From positions 1 to 34,403 of the IMG/VR virus record IMGVR_UViG_3300024346_000263: 34,403 nt of DNA; one strand, 5' to 3'. Shown here piece after piece: positions 24,144 through 32,100 of the stretch (positions within the stretch are counted from its first letter, which is position 1; every line of letters starts with the position of its first letter). A program made the position numbers and the translations under genes. This stretch comes from a virus. Below the pieces are notes generated by a model. It searched no databases. It was not told the origin of the DNA and saw only the letters and a program-made list of their open reading frames with translations.

Positions 24144-24584
24144 TACACTTACTGTGTGCCCCTGGTCGTTAGACAGAGCGTGAGCGATGTTGACACTGGG
24201 GGGCACTTATGTTATACTATGAGTATCACATAGGGTGATGCGTGAATGACACCGTTTGACAGTGTTTGGCGGTTGTGGGGTTATGCGGCGCGGGGGCGTT
24301 GCGGTTTATAAAAACGTCTAAGTCCCTAACCTACAAACCTTTGAAAGAGCGAGCAAGCTATCAATCTCAATAAAAAATTCCCGGACCTATGATCAGTCTT
24401 CGAAACCCTCCACGTAGAAGATCTCCTTATTGGAATTTTTGGAGAGTTATATTGGCAAGTTGGGTTATCCGATATCCCCGCCCCTTTTTTGGTGTATTGG
24501 GGTTTTTTATTGTCGTGATATATAAAACTGTGGTAAATTAAGTTTTACTACAAAAAATTTTCGGCAATATTTTTTAACCCCCCC
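24144..24584. other. 441-bp gene-free region with strong promoter
   Basis: No convincing gene on either strand. It contains a consensus promoter (24190-24218), a 7-bp inverted repeat around it (GTGCCCC 24156-24162, GGGGCAC 24200-24206) and a GC-rich segment near 24265-24312 that contrasts with its surroundings. An AT-rich right part has short T runs and CCCC/GGGG arms near 24481-24510 that might terminate a transcript. It is a candidate for a small RNA or a regulatory boundary between early and structural regions. Confidence 0.55.
24190..24218 (+). promoter_or_regulatory. consensus-like sigma70 promoter without a gene after it
   Basis: TTGACA (24190-24195), 17 bp, TATACT (24213-24218). The frame from the ATG that abuts the -10 (ATGAGTATCACATAG) stops after four codons. 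The ACTGGG in the spacer and the ATG touching the -10 faintly recall the type A layout, but the spacing differs. Confidence 0.75.
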
Positions 24585-24776
24585 ATGGAAAAAGTATATC
24601 ACATCTATGCAAAGGATAGATGTTTATTTCATTCGATTAAAGAAGAAGAATTCCACACAACATGGAATACGTTGAATAATATGGTAGGATTAATGAGAAC
24701 TGATTATACAACTGATGATTTGTCTTATGAGGAGTTATCAACAAGTAAAGAGATATCATTAAATTCTTCTCACTAA
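24585..24776 (+). CDS. small acidic protein (EKVYHIYAKDRCLF family)
   Basis: A 63-residue protein starting MEKVYHIYAKDRCLFHSIKE, with an EEEF helix and a C-terminal DDLSYEELSTSK. The beginning (KVYHIY...DRCLF...EEEF) is a pattern I recall from cyanophages beside structural genes. No Shine-Dalgarno is visible; the ATG follows a run of C. Function unknown. Confidence 0.65.
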   Translation: MEKVYHIYAKDRCLFHSIKEEEFHTTWNTLNNMVGLMRTDYTTDDLSYEELSTSKEISLNSSH

Positions 24777-24778
24777 GA

Positions 24779-24807
24779 TTGACAAAATCTAAATAGACTG
24801 ATAAAAT
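24779..24807 (+). promoter_or_regulatory. sigma70-type promoter
   Basis: TTGACA (24779-24784), a 17-bp spacer containing CTAAATAG, and TAAAAT (24802-24807), 24 bases before the ATG at 24832. The CTAAATA in the spacer is one base from a late box, so early and late control may overlap here. Confidence 0.6.
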
Positions 24808-24831
24808 TGATTTGAAGGTTGATTAAACTTT

Positions 24832-25599
24832 ATGGCAAAAGGATTTACGGTTAAGGCCACAGCACCAACCACTCCCAAAGAAGAGTGGGACTATGATGCA
24901 ATCAAAGAAAGAATGAAAGGAAAGGCAATTGTCTTTTGTCTTCCTGGCAGAGGATGTTCTTTTATCTTTCTAAAAGCATTTGTACAACTTTGTTTTGATC
25001 TCGTACAAAATGGAATGAGTATTCAGATCTCACAAGATTACTCATCAATGGTTAATTTCGCACGTTGTAAAGTACTGGGTGCAAATGTACTTCGTGGGCC
25101 CAAGCAAATTCCTTGGGATGGTAAACTACAATATGATTATCAACTTTGGATTGACTCGGATATTGTCTTTGATTCAAACAAGTTCTGGCAACTCTGTGAT
25201 CTTGCACTGAATGAAGAAGGTGAGGAGAAGGAGATTGTTGCAGGATGGTATGCAACAGAAGATGGTCACACAACCTCTGTCGCACACTGGTTAGAAGAAG
25301 ATGACTTCCGTAAGAATGGTGGAGTGATGAATCATGAAACTGTTGATTCAATTTCAAAGCGTAGAAAGCCTTTCACAGTGGATTACACTGGATTTGGTTG
25401 GGTACTGATTAAGCACGGTGTCTTTGAGCGTTTGGAGTATCCTTGGTTTGCTCCGAAGATGCAAGTCTTTGACTCTGGCAAAGTACAAGATATGTGTGGT
25501 GAGGATGTTTCATTCTGTCTTGATGCAAAGGAAGCAGGTATGATTACATGGTGCGATCCTCGGATTCGTGTGGGACATGAAAAAACTCGCGTAATCTAA
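24832..25599 (+). CDS. glycosyltransferase-like conserved protein
   Basis: A 255-residue soluble protein. KAIVFCLPGRGCSFIFLKAF near residues 31-50 looks like the first strand and helix of a nucleotide-sugar-binding fold. YDYQLWIDSDIVFDSNKFWQ at 101-120 has an Asp-x-Asp (108-110) typical of GT-A glycosyltransferases, and the later WYATEDG, DYTGFGWVLIKHGVF and CGEDVSFCLDAKEAG segments fit the acceptor side. I recall it as a constant neighbour of baseplate genes in T4-type cyanophages. It may decorate a virion protein or host glycan; the enzyme role is inferred from motifs only. A TAATG overlap links it to the next gene. Confidence 0.65.
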   Translation: MAKGFTVKATAPTTPKEEWDYDAIKERMKGKAIVFCLPGRGCSFIFLKAFVQLCFDLVQNGMSIQISQDYSSMVNFARCKVLGANVLRGPKQIPWDGKLQYDYQLWIDSDIVFDSNKFWQLCDLALNEEGEEKEIVAGWYATEDGHTTSVAHWLEEDDFRKNGGVMNHETVDSISKRRKPFTVDYTGFGWVLIKHGVFERLEYPWFAPKMQVFDSGKVQDMCGEDVSFCLDAKEAGMITWCDPRIRVGHEKTRVI

Positions 25600-25757
25600 T
25601 GAGACTTTACAATCTTTTATATAAAGGGCGTAAAATTTATTCGGATCTCACCATGGAAGACTGTGGTGAGATTCTTCAAGACTTCTCGGAGCGTTTTTAC
25701 TCGGGGGAGGATATCGAACCTAATGAACTTGAAATGGAGGAAATTTTAAATGTCTAG
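25599..25757 (+). CDS. small acidic unknown protein
   Basis: A 52-residue protein, MRLYNLLYKGRKIYSDLTME then DCGEILQDFSERFYSGEDIE and an acidic end. It overlaps the glycosyltransferase-like gene by one base and the next gene by 8, so it belongs to this late operon. It probably adopts a short strand-helix fold; role unknown. Confidence 0.65.
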   Translation: MRLYNLLYKGRKIYSDLTMEDCGEILQDFSERFYSGEDIEPNELEMEEILNV

Positions 25758-25893
25758 TAAAGGCGGATCTAAAACTTTATTTGAAGCCGGAGCACCGAAG
25801 AAGACACGTCAAGGGCGCTCGTCTCGTACATTACTCAGTGCAACCTCTCGTAATGGTCGTAAGAAGAAATACAGAGGACAAGGTAAGGGTTAA
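25750..25893 (+). CDS. small basic conserved protein
   Basis: A 47-residue, Lys/Arg/Gly-rich protein: MSSKGGSKTLFEAGAPKKTR followed by QGRSSRTLLSATSRNGRKKK and YRGQGKG. I recall GGSKTLFEAG...KKTRQG proteins next to structural genes in cyanophages. It is likely unstructured alone and may bind DNA or pack into the virion. GGAGG lies 9 bases before the ATG. A terminator follows. Confidence 0.75.
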   Translation: MSSKGGSKTLFEAGAPKKTRQGRSSRTLLSATSRNGRKKKYRGQGKG

Positions 25894-25906
25894 TAACATA
25901 GATAAG

Positions 25907-25932
25907 GCAGGGGATTAATCTCCTGCTTTTTT
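25907..25932 (+). terminator. intrinsic terminator
   Basis: GCAGGGGA (25907-25914) pairs with TCTCCTGC (25919-25926), including one G-T pair, around a TTAA loop, followed by six T. It closes the 24.8-25.9 kb operon. Confidence 0.85.
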
Positions 25933-25943
25933 ATTATCAATTT

Positions 25944-26615
25944 ATGTCATACCTTAATCATAATTTACCAACAATCACTTGTTATATTCGCAATGAATTT
26001 CTTTATAATCATAAAAAAGGCTATGGAGAGGTAACTTTATGTGACGTACACTCCGTAGCGTCCTTAGAGAAGCATGTACCCCTCTTTGAGGCGTTTCTAG
26101 AGAACGGGGTCAACTGGACTCGTAGACCAATTCATGCGTTCTGTTGGAAACCTGATGCTCCAGTTGCAGAATTGGAAGAGTGTATGTGGTGGGATTGCTT
26201 TTCTCCTTACATTGATATTCAAGTTCGTTCCAGATTGGCTAACTTACGTGCTGAACTTATCAACTATAAGGGAGAAAAGAATGAAGGAACCTATATGTTT
26301 ACGTTAGATTGGTCATGGGAGTCAAAATCTACTTTGAATACTAACTTTAGTGAGACTCCAGAGCATAAATGTGCTCATTTTTTCAAGATGGATAATGGAA
26401 ACTTCTATGCATACCCAAATAATAAGATTTTATGGTATGACGATGCATGGACACGCAATAGAATTACCAAAAACCCTGGATATGAAATTGATTTGACTGA
26501 ATATTCAGTTGAAAATCGTCGTAAAATCGAAACATCAGATGATTTTATGTACGAAATTAAAGAAATTCGGGATAGCAACCCCGTAAAAAGTTCCGATTTA
26601 ATAAATCAGGAGTAA
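25944..26615 (+). CDS. conserved cyanophage protein near baseplate genes, 223 aa
   Basis: A soluble acidic protein starting MSYLNHNLPTITCYIRNEFL. It is rich in Trp and Cys (HAFCWKPDAPVAELEECMWW, DCFSPYIDIQVRSRLANLRA), with a beta-rich middle (GTYMFTLDWSWESKSTLNTN) and HKCAHFFKMDNGNFYAYPNN. I recall a protein like this directly before gene 25 in T4-type cyanophages. It might be an assembly factor rather than a virion part; no catalytic motif is clear. Confidence 0.75.
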   Translation: MSYLNHNLPTITCYIRNEFLYNHKKGYGEVTLCDVHSVASLEKHVPLFEAFLENGVNWTRRPIHAFCWKPDAPVAELEECMWWDCFSPYIDIQVRSRLANLRAELINYKGEKNEGTYMFTLDWSWESKSTLNTNFSETPEHKCAHFFKMDNGNFYAYPNNKILWYDDAWTRNRITKNPGYEIDLTEYSVENRRKIETSDDFMYEIKEIRDSNPVKSSDLINQE

Positions 26616-26619
26616 AAAA

Positions 26620-26784
26620 ATGACTAAAGATCCAAAGATGCTTCGTGAGATTGCAAATGATGATCTCACTCCCAAAAAACATGACTTTCAAGTTCAAAAG
26701 GAACTTCACGAAAAAATTCGTAATGATGAAGACTATGATGATTGGGAATATGGTACTGAGCCTATCCCTTTAACTGAATTTTAG
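26620..26784 (+). CDS. small acidic protein before gene 25
   Basis: A 54-residue acidic protein, MTKDPKMLREIANDDLTPKK then HDFQVQKELHEKIRNDEDYD, ending IPLTEF. It has one of the best ribosome sites in the window (AGGAG seven bases before the ATG). It ends four bases before the late box that drives gene 25. Function unknown. Confidence 0.7.
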   Translation: MTKDPKMLREIANDDLTPKKHDFQVQKELHEKIRNDEDYDDWEYGTEPIPLTEF

Positions 26785-26788
26785 TACA

Positions 26789-26795
26789 ATAAATA
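26789..26795 (+). promoter_or_regulatory. T4-type late promoter box for the baseplate operon
   Basis: ATAAATA in CAATAAATAAGG, 20 bases before the start of gene 25. Baseplate genes are late genes in T4, so place and sequence agree. Confidence 0.65.
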
Positions 26796-26815
26796 AGGTA
26801 GAATTATAATACTTA

Positions 26816-27217
26816 ATGCCACTAGAGCGAGTAAGTCAAGGTTTCAAAGATATTAGTATGACTTTTCAGAGCAATCCTCTGAGCAGTGATTTAATAGCAC
26901 TTAAAAATGAAACTGCGATTGCTCGCTCTATTCGTAATATCGTTTTTACTCTTCCTGGCGAAAAGTTTTTTAATGAAAACTTTGGATCTAAAGTGAGTAG
27001 AGCTCTTTTTGAGAACGTTGATGAAATTTCTGCATCGATTATTCGGGATGAAATTCGTAATTCAATTAACAATTATGAGCCAAGAGTTCGATTGATTGAG
27101 GTACAAACAAATCCTGACTATGATAATGGTTCTTTTGATGTAGTGATTAATTATCGGATTATTGGTGCCGATGTTCCTGCTCAGCAATTACAATTCGTTC
27201 TGCAACCTACTAGGTAA
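26816..27217 (+). CDS. 25: baseplate wedge protein gp25
   Basis: A 133-residue protein, close to T4 gp25 (132 aa). The family core is visible: NPLSSDLIALKNETAIARSI followed by RNIVFTLPGEKFFNENFGSK, and the C-terminal DVVINYRIIGADVPAQQLQF. Gp25 is a lysozyme-like-fold wedge subunit that joins the gp6 ring to the sheath start and is essential for baseplate assembly. The next gene is gene 6, with no gap, in the usual order of T4-type cyanophages. It has its own late box. Confidence 0.9.
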   Translation: MPLERVSQGFKDISMTFQSNPLSSDLIALKNETAIARSIRNIVFTLPGEKFFNENFGSKVSRALFENVDEISASIIRDEIRNSINNYEPRVRLIEVQTNPDYDNGSFDVVINYRIIGADVPAQQLQFVLQPTR

Positions 27218-29146
27218 ATGCCATTAGTAAACTTTACAAATCTGGACTTTGACCAGATTAAAACAACTTTAAGAGACTACTTAAAGTCAAACTCCAATTT
27301 TACAGATTATGACTTCGAGGGATCTAATCTCTCAACGATTCTTGATGTGCTGGCATATAATACCTATATTACTTCATACAATGCCAACATGGTGGCAAAT
27401 GAGGTATTCATTGATAGTGCAACTCTCAGAGAAAATGTTGTTTCTCTGGCAAGAAATATTGGATATATTCCCCGTTCAAAGAAAGCAGCAAGAGCAACAG
27501 TAAGTTTCTTTGTTGATACTACAAATATTACTCCTGCTCCTGCAGCATTAACTCTTAAAAAAGGCCCTATTGCAAGTACCACGGGTTCTTTTGGTAATCA
27601 ATCATTTGTCTTCTCGATTTTAGAAGACATTACTGTTCCTGTAGTTGATAATATTGCATCTTTTACAGATATTCAAATTTATGAAGGCATCTTATTAAAT
27701 ACCAGTTTCACTTATACATCAAGAAATCCAAATCAAAGATTTATTCTTCCGAATAGTGGAATTGATACTGACTTAATCTCAGTGTTGGTTAAAAATAATT
27801 CCTCTACGGCAACCGTTTCAGTAAAATACAATCTTCAAGATAGTTTATTTGGTGTTGATGGCGAATCTGAAGTTTACTTTTTACAAGAAATTGAAGATGA
27901 AAGATATGAATTAATTTTTGGTGACGGTGTTTTTGGAAAAGCACTTCAAGAAGGTTACTATATTGAAGCATCATATATCGTAACCAATGGTGATAGTGGA
28001 AATGGTATTGGTCAATTTAGTTTCTCTGGAAGATTGACATATACAAGAAATTCTACAGAGTATGTTGTTTCATCCGGAATTTCTCTTTTGACGACTGGAT
28101 TGCCATCAATTGGTGGAGAGAGTATAGAAGGAGTTGAATCAATTAAAAAATATGCACCTAGAATCTATGCCTCTCAGAATAGAGCACTTACTGCAAATGA
28201 TTATGAGACTTTGATTCCTGCAAAAATTTATCCCGAAACAGAATCTATCTCTGTATTTGGAGGAGAAGAAGTAATTCCTCCTCAATACGGAAAGGTTTTT
28301 ATCAGTATTAAGCCAAGAACTGGTGATTTTCTTCCAAACTTGATTAAAGAAAATATTAAAATGAAGTTGAAGAAATATGCCGTTGCAGGTATTGTTCCAG
28401 AAATTTTAGATTTAAAATATCTTTATCTTGAAATAGATTCAAAAATTTATTACAATACAAATCTTGCTCCAAATTCTGCATATGTTTCCGGTATAATTCA
28501 AACAAATGCCAATAAGTATGCTGAATCTACTGAGTTAAATAAGTATGGCGCAAGATTTAAGTACAGCAAATTCTTGAAAATTATTGATGATAGTCATGCT
28601 TCTGTTACATCAAATATTACCAAGGTTCAGATGAGAAGGGACCTTAGAGTGGTATTAAATACCTTTGTAGAATATTCAATTGGATTTGGAAATGAATTCC
28701 ATATTAAGAGTATGGATGGATATAATATCAAATCATCTGCATTTAGAGTAAGTGGAATTCTGCAAGATGTATATCTTTCTGATATTCCAGATACTAATAG
28801 AAAGACTGGAACTATATTTTTATTTACTGTACCATCAACATCATCATTGAGCCCAACAATTTTGAAAAGAGGTGTTGGGAAAATTAATTATACTAGCGGA
28901 ATTATTACATTAAATCCAATTAATATTAGTTCTGCTAAAATCAAAGATGGGCAGTCAATTATTGAAATTTCTGTTACTCCACAGTCAAATGATGTAATTG
29001 GATTACAGGATTTATATTTGCAACTAGATATTAATAACAGCATATTTGACATGGTTATTGATGAAGTTTCATCGGGTCTTGATCCATCCGCATCAAACTA
29101 CATTGTAACATCAAGCTACACCAACGGGAACTTAGTAAGATCATAA
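27218..29146 (+). CDS. 6: baseplate wedge protein gp6
   Basis: A 642-residue protein, similar in length to T4 gp6 (660 aa). The N-terminus (DQIKTTLRDYLKSNSNFTDYDFEGSNLSTILDVLAYNT) is the characteristic gp6/baseplate-J start. YELIFGDGVFGKAL and GGESIEGVESIKKYAPRIYA, followed by NRALTANDYETLI, are the hallmark of the baseplate J-like fold. Gp6 forms the inner iris ring that opens during tail contraction, as a dimer in each wedge. The ATG directly follows the gp25 stop. Confidence 0.9.
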   Translation: MPLVNFTNLDFDQIKTTLRDYLKSNSNFTDYDFEGSNLSTILDVLAYNTYITSYNANMVANEVFIDSATLRENVVSLARNIGYIPRSKKAARATVSFFVDTTNITPAPAALTLKKGPIASTTGSFGNQSFVFSILEDITVPVVDNIASFTDIQIYEGILLNTSFTYTSRNPNQRFILPNSGIDTDLISVLVKNNSSTATVSVKYNLQDSLFGVDGESEVYFLQEIEDERYELIFGDGVFGKALQEGYYIEASYIVTNGDSGNGIGQFSFSGRLTYTRNSTEYVVSSGISLLTTGLPSIGGESIEGVESIKKYAPRIYASQNRALTANDYETLIPAKIYPETESISVFGGEEVIPPQYGKVFISIKPRTGDFLPNLIKENIKMKLKKYAVAGIVPEILDLKYLYLEIDSKIYYNTNLAPNSAYVSGIIQTNANKYAESTELNKYGARFKYSKFLKIIDDSHASVTSNITKVQMRRDLRVVLNTFVEYSIGFGNEFHIKSMDGYNIKSSAFRVSGILQDVYLSDIPDTNRKTGTIFLFTVPSTSSLSPTILKRGVGKINYTSGIITLNPINISSAKIKDGQSIIEISVTPQSNDVIGLQDLYLQLDINNSIFDMVIDEVSSGLDPSASNYIVTSSYTNGNLVRS

Positions 29147-29150
29147 TCAA

Positions 29151-32100
29151 ATGACAGAAACTAGAATCAAGTTTAGCAACATTGTCCAGAATCAACTTCC
29201 TTCATATGTGAGGGAAGATTTTCCATTAGTTTCTGAATTTTTATCTCAGTATTACATATCCCAAGAATTTAAGGGTGCTCCTGTCGATTTAATACAAAAT
29301 ATTGACAAATATATAAAAATTGACGAACAGGCCAATCAAGTTGGAATTGCATCACTGTCTTCTCCCGTATCAATCATTGATGATGTAATAAATGTAGCAT
29401 TCAATCCAACATCAAATGGAACTTATGGATTTCCCGATTCATATGGATTGATTCAAATTGATAATGAAATTATTACATATACAGGAAAAACTGACAGTTC
29501 ATTCACAGGATGTATAAGAGGTTTTAGTGGTATTACTTCTTATGATAAGCAAAATCATCCAGATGAATTAGTATTTTCACAATCAGAAGTTGCAGATCAT
29601 GCTTCTGGTACTACAATCATCAATTTAAGTTCATTATTCCTGAAAGAATTTTTACTCAAGTCAAAATATCAATTAACACCCGGTTTTGAAAACAGAACTT
29701 TTTCTGACAATTTAAATCAATCTCTTTTTATTAAGCAAGCAAAAGATTTTTATAGAAGCAAAGGAACTGATGAGTCCTTTGAAATTTTGTTTAAAGTACT
29801 TTATGATGAAAATGTATCAATAATCCGCCCAAGAGAGTTTCTTTTTAGACCATCAGATGCACATTATAATGTAACCAAAGATTTCGTAGTTGAAAGTATT
29901 TCTGGAGATCCACTCAATCTTGAGAATTGTACTCTAATACAAGACTCTTATGGTGATATTACTAAGGGATATGGACCTATTGCAAAAGTGGAAAAAATAA
30001 TTTCTGGAATTGGAAATACTTATTACAAATTAAGCATTGATGCCGGATATGATAGAGATATTAATGTTGATGGTGCAATATATGGAAATTTTTCTATTCA
30101 TGCAAAAACAAAATTAATCGGACAAGTTTCTGTCGGAACCACAGTATTATCTGTTGACTCTACTGTTGGATTTCCTCAAAGCGGCGAATTGTTAGTAACT
30201 TATAATGACAGTAGCTTAGGCGTAGTACCATATTCTTCAAAATCTCTTACCCAATTTTTTGATTGTTCCAATTTAACTGCAACAATTTTAGACGCTAGTA
30301 ATATTGGAATTAATACCTTTGCATATGGCGATTTTAGAAAAGAAATACGAGATATTCATGATCAAGTTATTGGAGTAACGACGGAAAGAATAAAGATAAA
30401 AATCAATTCTGTCTTAGAAAATCTTGATATTGTTGATGACACTTATTATTATGCAAAAGGTGACACTGCAGAAATTAAAACTCTTGGAGTCAATCCAAAA
30501 GATGTATCCTCAAACAATTGGTTATTTAATTTGGCAACTTCATATGATGTCAAATCTTTTACTAGACTTGATACTTCAGATAATACATATGGTCTTATTA
30601 CCACAAACGATCATATTTTTAAAATTGGAGATAAATTAAAAGTTATAGGTGAATCGGGAGTAGAAAAATCATCTAGTGTTATTGACATCACCTCATCCAA
30701 CTCATTAACAATAAGAGGACAAGGTGAATTATTAGAAAATACCTACATTATAAAAAGAGAATTATTAAAAGTAAGTTCATCAACTTTTCCTTCAACCTCA
30801 ATATTAAATGCCAATGTTCAAAATATTTACAAGATAAAAGATAGAACATTAGTTGCATCACCATCTTTACCATATTACAATAATCAAGATCTTAATATTT
30901 CAGATAAATCTGTAATATTTTCTGGAACATTTCAAGGAGACACTTTCAAAATAACATCATCCACTGATCATGGATTTTATACTGGAGATATTGTATATTA
31001 TACTCCAGAAAAAAATACGGTTTCTTCTACTAATGCTGATGGAAATGTTACAAAAAAAACCATCATATCAAGTTCTTTATTTGCTGAAGGAATTTATTAT
31101 ATTAAAAGAATAGATTTGAATAATATCAAATTAGCAAAAAGTAGATCAAATATAAGAGATTCAAAATTTGTTTCGGTTGATAATGCAACTATCGTAAATT
31201 CCAACAAAATTCAACCATATAAATTCAATTTAAGAACCTTAAAGTCGCAAAACCTTTTACGAGAAATATCTCCTTCATTAATTGAAGGCAAATTATACCC
31301 AACAAAAGCTGGTTTAACTGGAATATTGATTAATGGCGTCGAAATATTAAATTACAAATCTACTGATACTGTTTCTTATGGAGAATTAGAGGCAATTGAA
31401 GTACTTTCTCCAGGATCTGGATATGACATCATCAATCCACCATCTTTAAATATTAGTGATTTGGTTGGAACTGGAGCTACTGGATATTGTGCAGTAAAAG
31501 GAAATTTAAAAGAAATCAGAATAATTGATCCAGGATTTGATTATCAAGATATTCCCATCATTAAAATTACTGGGGGAAATGGCATCAATGCAAAAGCATC
31601 GGCAAATATGAAGCTGGTGACTCATCAGGTAAATTTTAATTCTCAATCAAACTCAGGCCTTGTTGCGTTAGGATCAACTTTATCTACGATTGGATTTAGT
31701 ACATATCATAAATTTGCAAATTCAGAAAGAGTTATTTACAGAACAAATGGACAAATATCTGTTGGAGGACTGTCAACAGATTCTTCATACTATGTTTCTG
31801 TTCAAACTCCATATGTAATTAAATTACACAAAACCTTGGATGATTCTGTATCAGGAGTCAATACTGTTTCTTTAACATCTTATGGTACTGGAACTCATAC
31901 AATTCAATCTTATAATAAAAAATCCATTCTAGCATCTATTAATATAGTTAATTCTGGTAGTGGATATGAGAGTAAGATTAGGACTGCTTCTTCTACTGGA
32001 ATTAGTACATCTTTATATTCTATTGAAATAAAAAATCATGATTTTAAATCTGGAGAAATTGTAAACTATACTACTAATGGTATTGCAGTTGGTGGATTAT

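Noticed and set aside
30424-30639. Small open frame within the gp7-type gene
   Set aside because: It is an out-of-frame shadow in AT-rich coding DNA, with no ribosome site.
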